A stretch of 64,000 nt of DNA from Philopedon plagiatum (GCA_963971165.1 OZ020189.1:5208001-5272000), one strand, 5' to 3'; positions 35,261 through 47,160 are shown, counted from the first letter of the stretch. Translations and numbers: made by a program. The notes: generated by a model not told the origin, from the sequence alone.

Positions 35261-36560
35261 AAGGCTATTTCAAAATATTAAATATTTCCACTAAGAAGAT
35301 ATCTTTCAGGACTTGAAAAAAGATTATACGCCGTAAGAAAAATTTGCGAATCGTTCAAAAATCTAAATCAAATATTAAAACTTTTAAAATACCGAAGGGT
35401 TCAGGCAGAAAACTCATATATCCTATAATTCAAATAGGATAATAGGTTTAGAAGAAATATATCAAAATTGTTGCAGATTTTTAGTGGTGCGTTAGTATTG
35501 CTGGTCAGTGTAATTTGATCAGTTTCGGTTTGGGGCAGAATACATACTACACTAGTGATAGATTAAGGTCAGACATACTTTTTGATAATTAAAAGTCATT
35601 GACACTGTACCGAACGTTTCCTTTTCAGGATTTATTTGATTTTTGTATTTTCAAGCGCAGTTACTTTAATTAATTTTAAAATATTCATTTTCCCTTAACA
35701 GTAGAGTGGCAGAACACTCAAATAGTAGATTTTTTGAGCACAAAATTAGTGTTAAAATGTCCCACTTTTGTGGTGATATGCAACATTTAAAGTAAAATAT
35801 TGATTGATTTCAGAATAGTTGTGTAAAATCTTACACACAAGGAAAGAAACTTTTAAATTAAAGAGAATTATTTTAAAATAAGTACTAATTTAAACCAAAA
35901 CAAAGTATTAAATCATGTTAATGAATACCGGCGTTATTTACAGAGCTAGAAAACTCTGCAAGAATTAATTCAAATTATGTAATTTTAATAAAATTGTAAT
36001 TGCCAGTCTGCGTGGACATAATAATAATTCTTAAAAAGCAGAGAAAATCTCTTGTTGTACTTGGAAAAACTAAATATTAAATTTGAAACCAATTTATTTA
36101 TTCTCCCACACGTCCTACTTTAATTTTCTGAAATATAAAATATATTTTGTAAAAAAAACTTTATATCTCGTTGTCTTGTGGTTAAAAAGGAAAATTAATT
36201 AATGTCTGGATTGTACAAAAATACAAAAGACATTTTAACTATTCTTTTCGTTTTATCATTTGTATAGTTTTACCTTCAAAATTAAAACATGTTGCTTTAT
36301 GGAAACAAGTACGTTAAAAACAAAAGGAGTTTTATATATACGTACTTTACCTTTTTTACTTTTTAATGTGCATACAGTTTTATTGTGTTAAAAACCTGCG
36401 GATCGTATGGGCTTTCGTAGAATTGTTTTTGCAATCATAAAATAAAAGAACGTTAAGTAGATAAAGGTCAAAAATGGGCAGGATTAGTTACTAAACTGAA
36501 GCGAATTTTTTTCACGACAACGTAAGAAAATTAACAGCCACCTCTAATTTCACAATTAAC
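35261..36560. other. AT-rich stretch without recognised feature
   Basis: No gene, RNA or repeat could be supported. Confidence 0.4.
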
Positions 36561-36568
36561 GGTTGAAA

Positions 36569-36612
36569 TTGACAAGATACTTGACAAGATACCTGACAAG
36601 ATACTTGTCATA
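36569..36612 (+). repeat. 12-bp tandem repeat
   Basis: TTGACAAGATAC occurs three times in a row with one variation (CTGACAAGATAC), followed by an inverted partial unit (TTGTCATACCTGTCAA). Confidence 0.7.
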
Positions 36613-36799
36613 CCTGTCAATACTCTTATACTGTGAATTTATTTTCGAGTTTTCTCCTAAATTTATAGAGAAATGGGCGATTTTATGTATTTGCCATAAC
36701 CATGGAACTAAATTCATTATAAGCACGAGTTCCCAGATAAAAATTACTATGAATATTAGAAATAACTAGTTTTCGATTTACTTTATTATCGTGCTGTCG

Positions 36800-37097
36800 C
36801 ACTGTGGTCTAGAAAGCATATTTAGCCGAAAAGAGGTATAAATAAAATAAAGCAGCTAGGATCATTCAAACAGTTTATGCGGATTGTAACATCCTAAAGC
36901 AACCACTGGTAACAAAAGAATTTACAGAAAAAGGATAGTGCCATAATAATCGGTTAATAAAGTCTGAGCACACCCTGAATATTGATTTTATTATAATTCA
37001 TCCTTGGATTAGTACAGAATATAACCTATATCAATATTACTTCATATTTATAAGTTTACCATTTTTTAGCGCTAAATATGCTTTTAAAACCACAGTG
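36800..37097. mobile_element. 298-bp MITE with CACTGTGG ends
   Basis: CACTGTGGTCTAGAAAGCAT at the left is mirrored at the right over about 28 bp (CACTGTGGTTTTAAAAGCAT), both continuing ATTTAGC. The CACTG start would suit hAT-type elements, but the flanking 8-bp sequences do not match, so the superfamily is unproven. Confidence 0.65.
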
Positions 37098-38875
37098 TAT
37101 CGGGGTATTGGGTATTAGAAATATTGTATTTTACTAACTTATAAATCTTATAATGCACACCACTAAGAGCGTACAATATTTTGTTAATACTAATAGTACT
37201 ATTAAAGGGCTGAAAACTATTTTCTTTTACTAATTAAAAAACAGAAAGCAAATATTTACACGGCTTTATTTATTTCACCAAAGCTCATTCATGATACGAA
37301 CTTTACTTCTGTCACCTGAACAGCTGACAGCACGTATTCAGCGGACCAATCAGGCGAAGACCGTAGGCACGGTGGCGGATTAGAAGGTCAACTACCTTCT
37401 CGCACATTGTGTATTTACCATAATGTGCGATCAATAAATTTTGGTCATAATTTTATAATGCTGTGTAGTTCTGCTTAATTAGTATCATAAAATAGTATGC
37501 GAATTATGTAAAGCTCTAATGCGACCACCGGAATGAATGTGTTAGTAAGTTATGTGGGGCTCTAGTGCAACCATCGTCTGCTTAATTTTTAACATTTTGA
37601 TAAAGGCAGAAAGTTTAAACTAGTAGAAATAATGCTCATCATTAATAACGTAATAGGTAAGTCATAATTCTTTGTGTTAACAGTATGACATAGGCTGTTT
37701 CGTTCTGCTAACAGTTTCACATATTTATCCATATTACGTAAAGCAAGTACTATTAAGTTAAAAGACACATTTTTAGTAAAATGAGTTTTTGAAATTAAAA
37801 ATGCTTCCGATTTTTATCGGTTTTCACTAAAAATACAAAAAAAAGTTGATGTCAAGGTATTGTTTAAGTTTGGAAACGTGGAAGCATCGGATATCGGGTG
37901 GTTTAGGGTATTTTTTGTAATAAAATAATGCGATTTGATGGGAAAAAGTATTGAGAATGTTTGTAGACTACTCCAGGAGTCACCCATTCCATTATATCAA
38001 ACCATTTTTATAACACTCTGTATACTGCCGTCAAAAACAATTTTAATTAATCTAACGATGATATCTTCAACATGAATATTTCTTTCAGTTTTAATTTATC
38101 TAAAACAAGCAAAAAACATTAATTAAGACTCCAAACAAACTTTCTAAATGAAAACCATCTTTGTAATACTAAGTAAAATTGTTTTTATGATTTACTAATT
38201 AACCTGATATTTACTTGTCAACTGCGTGGAAGCATTGGATCGCTAAATTGACCATAAAAATATAGCCAAATAAAATATCAAAAAAGTAAGGAAATGTTTT
38301 GTGTTGTGAAGATATATTATTTTACGATGTGGGTGCTAATTATTAAAAATGTAATTAATTAATTAATTAAAAGGGAACATTATTCAACCTGTTTTGTTTG
38401 GCTTTATTTTCTAAGAACCTACACATCAGTAAATATTTTTAACAAATGTGAAAAAATCACAGCTAAAAATAAAAAAGTTATTTCAAAAAGAAAAATGTAG
38501 TCACTATAATTGTAATAACGAAAATATTGTAGTTTTAAATCGAAGAAAAACCAAGCACATTTGTAATATACATCCAAATTAATTTAAACTTTAATTTCAG
38601 TAAAGTCAAAATAAATGGAATTAAAGCAATTTTTAAATATCGGTAGTTTGAAACTTGCGGGATTCCTAGCATTTTTAACATAGTTTGTAATAATTCGTTT
38701 GCACTTCTTGTTAAATTTCGATAAGTCGTATCATATAAAAAACTTGAAAAAGAAAATCGCCTTGTTAAAAAAATACGTTATTCAAGTCAAGAGGTTTTTT
38801 TATATAAAATACGAGGGACGCACTACCAAGTCGTTTAGTAAATCCTTGACAAATATTTTACCAAAGTATAAATTG

Positions 38876-38876
<1 letters not shown>
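37098..38876. other. AT-rich stretch without recognised feature
   Basis: TGGAAGCATCGGAT near 37880 and TGGAAGCATTGGATC near 38228 suggest a faint duplication. No gene or RNA is supported. Confidence 0.4.

Positions 38877-38938
<62 letters not shown>
38877..38938. repeat. (TA)n microsatellite
   Basis: 31 TA units running directly into the left end of a mariner element. Confidence 0.95.
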
Positions 38939-38941
<3 letters not shown>

Positions 38942-41209
38942 GGTGGTGCAACCAAGATGGGGTGGACGATTGTGAGTTAACGGTGAGGAATTTCGAAATT
39001 TTTTTTTTTTGATATTATAGATAGTCAAACCCGCTATGTTTTAAAATTATAGCCATAATACAGGGTGGTCCGAAAAACTCGTGGCGAACCAAACTTGTGT
39101 TTTTTTAAATGGGACACCCTGTATATAATTGTTCCAACTGATTCTCCTGTTCGTTACGATCATTTTGATATAGGGTTTATTGGGTCTAAAACTTATAGTA
39201 AGGGAATGGGACGCGGTTAAATTTGAAAAAATGCTCGCAGTTCGGCCATTTTAAAAAAAAAATTGAAGCAGGTATGGAAAAACCAAATATTCCATAAAAC
39301 GTTACATATCCTTAAATACATTAATCGCTTGCAATTTGTTTAAAATTATTCACTGTTATACAGGGTGGTAAAGTTATGCAAATACGCCCTGGACTCATTT
39401 TTTTTAAATGGAACACCCTGTATATTTTATTTTCATCTTAAAGATAACATTGCTAGCTTTCAAAAAATACCATACATGATGCCTTTCTGACCAACAGTTT
39501 TTTAGTAAACTAGCCGTGAATCCAAGGTTTCTTCATTCTAATACGATTATAATGAATTTACGTTGTTTATTATTAAATATCTAATATTAGGAGGCCATGA
39601 CACTATCATAAATGAAACAGGATTGACGAACTTGTCAAAGCTACTGCCGCACAGTCCATTATTTACAAGTTAAGTGTAGGTGGCCCAATAATTATGAGGT
39701 AAGAAGACTGAGACCCGAAACTTTTACATGTTTATTAGAGATATTTCAAAAAACAGAAAATATTGTTTTTAGGAAATGTAAAGTAATTAGTAAACCAGTT
39801 ATAAACAAAGATAATCAGTTATCAGTATTATTAATAGTTTAAAAAAATTAATTAAGCAAAAACAGAACATCTTTTAAAATTACTTCGGTATGTACTTACT
39901 TGTAAACCTAATTTAATATAAACAATTAACAAAGCTCATATAAGGTGTTCAACTAAACCACCATTTTGCTGAAGGCACATTTCGAGTCTATCCATAAATG
40001 AAAGTTTCACTTTCCTCAAAGTCTGTCCTGAAACGTTGCTAAAACTGTTTCTTATTCTCGTCTTCACATCTTTCACTGTGGTTGGAACCTCTTTATAGAC
40101 TTCTTCTTTAACATGTCCCCATAGAAAAAATCTAGTGGTGTTAAGTCGGGTGGTCTGGCTGACCACTTACCTGGTCCACCTCGCCCAATCCAACGATCTG
40201 TCTTCCAATTTATCGACAAAATATCTTACATTCCTATGATGGCAATGCGGGGGCGCTCCATCATGTTCAAACCATAAGGATCCCCTTACCATTAAACGTA
40301 AATCTTCAAGCAATACTGACAACTCGTTTCTCAAAAAATTTGTTTATAACTGGTTTATTAATTACTTTACATTTGCTAAAAACAATATTTTCTGTTTTTT
40401 GAAATACCTCTAATAAACATGTAAAATTTTCGGGTCTCAGTCTTCTTACCTCATAGTTATTGGGCCACCTACACTTAACTTGTAAATAATGGATTGTACG
40501 GCAGTAGCTTTGACAAGTTCGTCAATCCTGTTTCATTTATGATAGTGTCATGGCCTCCTAATATTAGATATTTAATAATAAACAACGTACATTCAGTATA
40601 ATCGTATTAGAATGAAGAAACCTTGGATTCACGGCTAGTTTACTAAAAAACTGTTGGTCAGAAAGGCATCATGTATGGTATTTTTTGAAAGCTAGCAATG
40701 TTATCCTTAAGAAAAAAATAAAATATACAGGGTGTTCCATTTAAAAAAAATGAGTCCAGGGCGTATTTGCAAAACTTGACCACCCTGTATAACAGTGAAT
40801 AATTTTAAACAAATTGCAAGCGATTAATGTATTCAAGGATATGTAACGTTTTATGGAATATTTGGTTTTTCCATACCTGTTTCAAATTTTTTTAAAAAAT
40901 GGCCGAACTGTGAGCATTGTTTCAACTTTAACCGCGTCCCATTCCCTTACTATAAGTTTTAGACCCAATAAACCCTAAATCAAAATGATCGTAACGAACA
41001 GGAGAATCAATTGGAACAATTATATACAGGGTGTCCCATTTAAAAAAACACAAGTTTGGTTCGCCACGAGTTTTTCGGACCACCCTGTATTATGGCTATA
41101 ATTTTAAAACATAGCGGGTTTGACTATCTATAATATCCAAAAAAAAAATTTTCGAAATTCCTCACCGTTTACCCACAATCGTCCACCCCATCTTGGTTGC
41201 ACCACCCTG
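38939..41209 (-). mobile_element. Mariner-like element with 869-bp TIRs
   Basis: It starts CAGGGTGGTGCAACCAAG and ends with the inverse, flanked by TA. The left arm 38939-39807 and right arm 40341-41209 are both 869 bp and roughly 96-97% identical. Each arm contains two inner mini-hairpins (39060-39124 and 39360-39424 on the left) which begin CAGGGTGGT and end CACCCTG, so the TIR has itself absorbed or been built from CAGGGTG-type modules. The 530-bp centre carries a transposase fragment on the minus strand. Confidence 0.9.
39936..40330 (-). pseudogene. Mariner transposase C-terminal half
   Basis: Read from 40330 downwards: LEDLRLMVRGSLWFEHDGAP with the second catalytic D, PHCHHRNVRYFVDKLEDRWI, GRGGPGKWSARPPDLTPLDF with the third catalytic D, a one-base frameshift near 40120, then GHVKEEVYKEVPTTVKDVKT and SGQTLRKVKLSFMD, ending NGGLVEHLI and a stop at 39936. 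The last 70 codons are open and well preserved. The N-terminal DNA-binding region and the first catalytic D are deleted, apparently where the right TIR starts. Non-functional. Confidence 0.85.
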
Positions 41210-41233
41210 TATATATATATACATATATGTATA

Positions 41234-42213
41234 TAGGATGTGCTTTTTACAGTGTCACAAGGCGATATCTCGAAAACGGTTGAAAATATTTTCATGAAAT
41301 TTTGAAGACTTAACAGAGAGGTGGGAGGACATAGTAAAACATATTTTTAACATTTACTCCCTCTCCCCAATGGGGGGTGGGGGGTAACTTTGGAATTTTA
41401 AATGGGATGATGTATTTTTATTTATAAAATTCGAATCTGCGTAAAATACTACGTGTTTACAATTTTTTTTTTGATCTGCTATTGCGGATACGGAATTAAC
41501 TAAATTTTGATTGAATTTAAAAAATATATAAATTTTACCAACAAATCAAGTTCATTTATTTCAGAATTATTCGTTGCAATGGAAGTGAATTATTTTTACT
41601 TAAGTCAGTTGGGAATTTTGACGTCTTAACGATTATTTCTCAACTGGCCTGCTAGGTTGCCGGACCTGACCCCCTTTGCCTTTTTCTTATGGAGATTTAT
41701 AAAGGATAAAGTGATAGCGACTGAACCTACAACTTTAGATGATATGAAAGACCGAATCCGCTTTGCCTGCTTATTAGTGACACCTGAAATGTTATAGCGG
41801 GTACGAAATTAATTTAGAAAAAGAGTGAGAAAGTGTTTGGAAGCTAAAGGGGGACATTTCGAACAACTTCTCAAGCACGGCAGACGCTAAATAAGTTGAA
41901 ATTAAATGGTAAATATTTCTTTTTATTTTATAACCTAATAAATCATAATTCCATACCCGCAAAAGCAAATAAAAAAAAAGTTGTACACCTACGTAGTCTT
42001 TTACATAGATTCGAATTTTATAAACAATCCCATTAAAAATTTCAGAGTTACCCCTCACCCCTCAAAATAGATAGAGGGAGTAAATGTCAAAAATATGTTT
42101 AAATATGTCCCCCTTCTTCCTCTTAACTTACCAAAATTTCATGAATCTATTTTAAACGGTAATCGAGCCTTGTAAAACTTTAAAAAATTCAACGTTTTTA
42201 TAAATGCATTGTA
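41234..42213 (+). mobile_element. Mariner-like element, adjacent copy
   Basis: The left end (about GGATGTGCTTTTTAC) and right end (to about 42213) are decayed CAGGGTG termini. The arms are some 250-300 bp, with CTCACCCCTCAAAATAGA on the right and the inverse-related CTCCCCAATGGGGGGTGGGG region on the left. The right end is shared with 6950-7275. The centre holds a transposase C-terminus. It lies only about 25 bp from the preceding mariner. Confidence 0.75.
41645..41890 (+). pseudogene. Mariner transposase C-terminal fragment
   Basis: In one frame: WPARLPDLTPFAFFLWRFIK with the third catalytic D (LPDL), DKVIATEPTTLDDMKDRIRF, VTPEML, stop, RVRN, stop, FRKRVRKCLEAKGGHFEQLL and the natural stop at 41890. 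Two internal stops make it dead, although the reading frame is otherwise kept. The C-terminal RVxxCLxxxGGHFEQLL ending is typical of mariner. The N-terminus and the first two catalytic D blocks are absent. Confidence 0.85.
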
Positions 42214-42792
42214 TATTATTACCATAGCTTAAACTTTTAATGCACTATTTTCTAAGACAAATAGTGTTTGTTGTTGAAAACTGACATGGTTTTGACATAA
42301 AACAAAAAGCTTATTCTCTTAGCAAAAATAATAAAATGATGACAAAATCATTATTGTTCGTCTTTGCGCCAAGACAAAACTCTGAGTTATTAGAATTAAA
42401 CATATAAAATAGCCATAAAACAAAGTATTATTAACAGGAAACAATCTAGTTATGTAAATACTAAGAACTCATTTTCCAAAAATTGGAAAATCTCGCTCGT
42501 AGCACACTACATACTAAACACTCAAGCCACACAAATCCTTCAAAAAAATTATTGGCAACACCACAAGAATTCCAAGCTTTTAAAAAAATCACAAATTTTT
42601 CGCCGTCGAAAACCTCGGAAATATTACGTTAATCCACAACTTTGCTTTCCACGGACCACGACGCGTCGGAAAATTGAACGCGCACTGGATGAGAATACTC
42701 GGATTCTGCTTTAAACGTTGAATCGGGATGTATACCGAATACTGCCGAATGACAAGTGCGATTTTGGTTAAAGGACACGAGAACGTTGGGAA
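42214..42792. other. Unrecognised stretch before the tandem array
   Basis: It is somewhat GC-richer at 42600-42780 than its surroundings. TTAAA.GACACGAGAA near 42767 recurs near 47071, just before a diverged array-like copy. No coding sequence was established. Confidence 0.4.
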
Positions 42793-42807
42793 CCTAACAC
42801 TTCTCAG

Positions 42808-42948
42808 GATAAAAAGGTCTTGAAATGTCCTTCTGACCCTTCCAAATCGTCTTTAGAGGATGGAAAAGATTTATCTTGGGCTTCTTTGGAGTGTGATATG
42901 AAAATCTGCGAAACTTGCATGAAGAATACGTATATGACAATGATGTAA
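42808..42948 (+). pseudogene. Short Cys-rich exon-like ORF, array unit 1
   Basis: Directly after a splice-acceptor-like TTCTCAG (ending 42807) the frame reads DKKVLKCPSDPSKSSLEDGK, then DLSWASLECDMKICETCMKN, then TYMTMM and a stop (46 codons). A possible donor, GTATATG, follows MKN at 42930. The cysteine pattern is C-x21-C-x4-C-x2-C. In units 2-4 an alternative acceptor 35-40 bp upstream (TTCTTCCAG) would add MQKCTNCKTFQ-like residues (unit 3), giving another C-x2-C. Unit 1 is the only one open throughout; units 2-4 carry a one-base shift and/or stops. I do not recognise the domain. It could be a zinc-ribbon-like exon or a chance frame in a satellite. Confidence 0.4.
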
Positions 42949-43274
42949 ACAAGCCAAGAATTGAATGATAGCTTAGAGAACGGAATTTAATATTGTGAAT
43001 GTACATAACAATTATTTATGACTTACCAATGCCTAAAAAAATCATTACATTGTTTTTAATCACAACTTTTATGACATACTGCTGCCTAAAAAATATTAAT
43101 TACTCATCACAATTTTTCTGTATACGATTCCCTTTTAGAATACCGTGGTCAAAATAAATTCTTATTTATATGACTCACCTTTTAGTCTCATCATTTCAAC
43201 TGATCTACAATACTACTTTTTAGCAATAAACAACAAAAAAGCTGTTATGTCACTTTTCTTCCAGACGCAAAAAT

Positions 43275-43435
43275 CTACGAATTATAAAACTCTTCAGGAT
43301 AAACAAAGGTCTTGAAATATCCTTCTGACCCTCGCAAATTGTGTTTAAAGGATGGGAAATATTTATTTTGGGCTTCTCTGAAGTGTGATATGAAAATATG
43401 CGAAATTTGCATGAAGAATGTATAAAAAAGAAGTA
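43275..43435 (+). pseudogene. Array unit 2 exon-like stretch
   Basis: Preceded by CTTTTCTTCCAG. It reads in phase TQKSTNYKTLQD, then after an extra base VLKYPSDPRKLCLKDGKYLF, WASLKCDMKICEICMKN, V and a stop. CDMKICEICMKN keeps all three distal cysteines of unit 1, while the first cysteine is Y. This preservation across units despite indels is the reason to suspect past coding function. Confidence 0.35.
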
Positions 43436-44579
43436 AATACTCAAGATAACAGTTAAGTGTCAGCTTAAAAACCGAATTTATTACGGTGAATATACATTAG
43501 AGTTATTTATGACATACTGCTGCCTAAAAACATATTATGCTTCTTTACAACTTTTCTGCATACGATTGACTTTTGAGGAAACTTAGGTCAGAATTCTTAT
43601 TCATATGATTCACTTTTTAGTCTTATTATAACTAATCTAAAAACTTATCAATAAATAACTTTAACTGATCCAAAATCATTAATTTTTATGAGAAGCATAA
43701 CTTTTCTTCCAGATGCAAAAATGTACAAATTGTAAAACTTTTCAGGGTAAAAAAGGTCTTGAAATGTCCTTCTGACCCTTCCGAATCGTATTTAAAGAAC
43801 GGAAAATATTTAGCCCACAGGCTTCTTTGAAGTGTGATATGAAAATGTGCGAAATTTGAATGAATAATATATGAAAATGAAGTAAATACCCAAGAATACA
43901 GTCAAATGTCAGCTTAAAGAGCCGAATTTAATTTTGTGAATAGACATTATAATTATACATATGTACATACGGCTGCCCTAAAAAATATCCATTACTTTTC
44001 ATCACAATTTCCTCCATACGATTCACATTTAGACTACTTTGGTCACAATGCTTATTAATATGATTCACCTTTTAGTCCTATTATTATAATTGATCCAAAA
44101 ACATTATTTTTAACAATTAACAAGCTATCGTGCGTCATTTTTCTTTCAGATACAAAAAATCTATGAATTACAAAACTTTTATAAAAAGGTCTTGAAACGT
44201 CCTTTTGACCTTTCCAAAGCTTTTTTAAAGGAAGGAAAATATTTATGTTGGAAAATATTTATGCTGTGCTTTTTTGGAGTGTGATATGAAAATGTGTGAA
44301 ATCTGCATGGAGAATATAGGAAATGTAGTAAACAAACAAGAATACAGTTAATGTTAACTTAGAAAATCGATTTTCTGTAACGTATCTTAAGCTGTTCACA
44401 GATGAGCAGTCAGATTGATAGTATTTTATGACTAACAGTATTACTGATCGAGCGAGGATAAATACTGATGGACTATTAGTATTAATGATGGACTTTTAAG
44501 AGTACAAATTTGCCAAGATCATGGTAAGACGGACTTTTACTATATTCATAATAATAAATATAAAATTTTAAAAACAGAA

Positions 44580-44660
44580 GACGCAAACTTGTAACACATA
44601 CAGTCAATAGAAACTATGGGTAAAAGAATCTTGAAATATCACCATTTTAATCATCTTGAA
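44580..44660 (+). repeat. Decayed fifth array unit
   Basis: ACAGAAGACGCAAACTTGTA followed by GGGTAAAAGAATCTTGAAAT parallels the acceptor-side segment of units 2-4. The downstream Cys-rich part is not recognisable. Confidence 0.4.
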
Positions 44661-44781
44661 TGAGTAGAAAGTGTTATCTGGAGGAAGCAAAGCATTTCAT
44701 AGGCCCGCTTGCTTTTAAGTATGCACCAGTATACTTATTTATACGAAATTGATTATTAGACTTAAGAAGAATATTTGGATA

Positions 44782-46190
44782 GCGTCATTCGAAAAGGAAC
44801 CAAGCGACGTTTCAACAGTTTTGAGTAAATAAGGTTTAAAGATTCCCTTTGGGTAAAAGTATTACATTGCAAATGACAAATAGCTATTTTCTACAACCGA
44901 GCGAAAAGTACAAATTTGCGCTTTCAAAAGAAAGCGCAAAGTTGGACATTTTCGAGGAACAAGCGTTTGTTTTACTTTGTCGCTCGCCGAGCGACAAAGT
45001 TAGTTTGTCGCTCGCTTAGTTACCATGGACACCTTAATAATAATAAAGAAACGTCCAGCGTATCTGCGACTTTTGACACAAAATATAAACTGTCAAATTT
45101 GATATCAATAATTATTAATTACATTACAAAATATTTTTATAAAAACACCGGTTGTAGAAAAAATCATGTGTGTAATTCGAGCGCAAAGTGACATTGCCGC
45201 TCTCGCGAGATAGCCGCGCTCCGCTACGCGTCGCGCGTCTAACTTCTCGCTCAGAGCGGCAATATATCACTTTGCGCTCTTAATACACAATAGCTATTTG
45301 TGTATTAAGAGCGCAAAGTGATATATTGCCGCTCTGAGCGAGAAGTTAGACGCGCGACGCGTAGCGGAACGCGGCTATCTCGCGAGAGCGGCAATGTCAC
45401 TTTGCGCTCGAATTACACACATGATTTTTTCTACAACAGGTGTTTTTATAAAAATATTTTGTAATGTAATTAATAATTATTGATATCAAATTTGACAGTT
45501 TATATTTTGTGTCAAAAGTCGCAGATACGCTGGACGTTTCTTTATTATTAGTAAGGTGTCCATGGTTACTAAGCGAGCGACAAAGTAACTTTGTCGCTCG
45601 GCGAGCGACAAAGTAAAACAAACGCTTGTTCCTCGAAAATGTCCAACTTTGCGCTTTCTTTTGAAAGCGCAAATTTGTACTTTTCGCTCGGTTGTAGAAA
45701 AATAGCTATTAAGTCACGTTTAGTAGTATATACATTGCTTAACTTTTTGGCAATTAGTAAAAGAAAAATTCCGTAGTTAAAGCTGGAGTTTGATTTTTTA
45801 GGCGGTTGCTTCTATTTGAACATTTACAGTAAAGACTCATGGAATTTTCCAAAGCAAAGGATATTAGTTTCTTAGCTCTGTCGCCCATGTTTTAAATTGA
45901 TTCTTGCACAGGACGAGTTTATGAACGTAAAATTGTTCATACAAAAACCAGCACGGCATAACGTACGTAAAACTCGAAAAGGAACCAAGCGACGTCGCTT
46001 GGTTCCTTTTAGATAATTCGCATTCCTGTATTTCTTTGTTGTCGCTTGGTTCTCTCGTCAACATAGGGCTCTGTTAACATTCTTGGGTCTTGAGTCTTTC
46101 TCGAATATCTAATTTAGGGTTTTGGGAGTCGCTTAGCGCCAATAACTCAAATAATTAAAATTTGTCGCTTGGTTCCTTTTCGAATAACGC
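44782..46190. mobile_element. TA-flanked element with GCGT..TTCGAAAAGGAACC ends
   Basis: GCGTCATTCGAAAAGGAACC at the left, continuing AAGCGAC, is mirrored at the right with one mismatch. TA lies outside each end (44780-44781 and 46191-46192). Extra copies of the end motif occur inside: a perfect inverted pair at 45974-46010 and single GTCGCTTGGTTC motifs near 46042. The element was later split by the palindrome at 44880-45715. No transposase was found. Confidence 0.7.
44880..45715. mobile_element. ~415-bp-arm palindrome with almost no spacer
   Basis: The left half to about 45295 and the right half are reverse complements with only a handful of differences (for example near 45018, 45034 and 45150), about 98% identical. 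AATAGCTATT appears at the left end, the centre and the right end. The outer ends are TTTCTACAACCGAGCG. The arms contain smaller hairpins (TTTGTCGCTCG / CGAGCGACAAA, and GCGCTTTC / GAAAGCGC) and a CpG-rich core (CTCGCGAGA, GACGCGCGACGCG). The 91-codon open stretches on each arm are the same sequence read outward-in and look non-coding. Confidence 0.85.
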
Positions 46191-46192
46191 TA

Positions 46193-47070
46193 TACATTTG
46201 ACGTATGGACTTAGCATGTCACAATTACGATATATACGACTCTCGTTTGCCTTTGCGGCTCAATTAATCGAAGTGATTTTTCTTTTTCTGTGAAATAGCA
46301 GTATTTTTCTTGGCATAGCTCCAGCTTTGTTCATTTAACTAAGAAATTATTATAGGACGCTTCCTTTTAAAAACCGACTCGATTTGGCACAAGAAAACTC
46401 TTTTCTCGTTCGGGAATAGATTATTTCCTCAGGTACTAAAAATAAATTTTACTTCGAGAGTAATCATAGAAAATCTGAATTTTAAAAGCGGTATGCGAAT
46501 ACCGATTTTGCTAAGTTAATAGCGAAAAAAACTACATTATTCAGTGCCCATTGCTATGAGTTGGTCGGTTGTTGATTATTGTTGCTGCTTAGTTATTTGC
46601 CATATTGTCATATTTTCCTATTTATTTTTTAATTGTTGTAGATACATCAAAAATACGTAAAATTCGGCGAGTGTGTTGGTCACGTGATCTATTATTACAA
46701 AATTTGTAAGTAGTCACTTGACCATCTGTCATAAATGTCATTTAAACTCTCGGAGGGGAATTTGCAAACGTAAGGATTGGAAACACGCTATGATAGCGCC
46801 ATTCTGACAGTTCCCTATTAGAAATTTTGACTCCATACATAAATTACATGTCTTTTTTATGTTCTAAACTAAAAAATCGCGGTTTTTACAGCAAGTAGCT
46901 GAGAAAAAACACTGTTGAAAAAACAAGTAAGTGGTAGCAAGCGCTGAAATCCGTCCTCAAATTATTGATTGGAAAACAGAAACAGCACACAAAATTAGAA
47001 TATTCGATGCGAACTGAATAAGAATCTTCACATTTTGTTACAAGGATTGAGGGTAATGGTGGATTAAAAG
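46193..47070. other. AT-rich stretch without recognised feature
   Basis: No gene or RNA could be supported. Confidence 0.4.
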
Positions 47071-47160
47071 ACACGAGAATATTCTAAACATAACACTTCC
47101 CAATATAAGAAGGTCTTAGGATCTGTCCTTATGGTTTGCTAGAATCGACTTGGTAAAACT
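47071..47160 (+). repeat. Remote diverged copy of the array unit start
   Basis: AAAGACACGAGAA, then TAACACTTCCCAATATAAGA and AGGTCTTAGGATCTGTCC, matches the start of array unit 1 (42770-42832) at roughly 75%. The Cys-rich part is not open here. Confidence 0.45.

Larger units (their letters stand above)
42793..44400 (+). repeat. Tandem array of ~440-490-bp exon-like units
   Basis: Four successive units start near 42803, 43290, 43740 and 44180. Each has TTTCAG- or TTCCAG-type sequence, then GTCTTGAAATGTCCTTCTGA and, about 90 bp on, GTGTGATATGAAAAT.TGCGA. The units are roughly 75-85% alike, including the AT-rich spacer (GACATACTGCTGCCTAAAAA). A decayed fifth unit lies at 44580-44660 and a remote one near 47090. 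The array could be a satellite or a tandemly duplicated exon plus intron. Confidence 0.75.

Noticed and set aside
44916..45672. Two mirrored 91-codon ORFs as a duplicated gene
   Set aside because: They are the same stretch on the two arms of a palindrome, contain palindromic sub-repeats and show no domain.
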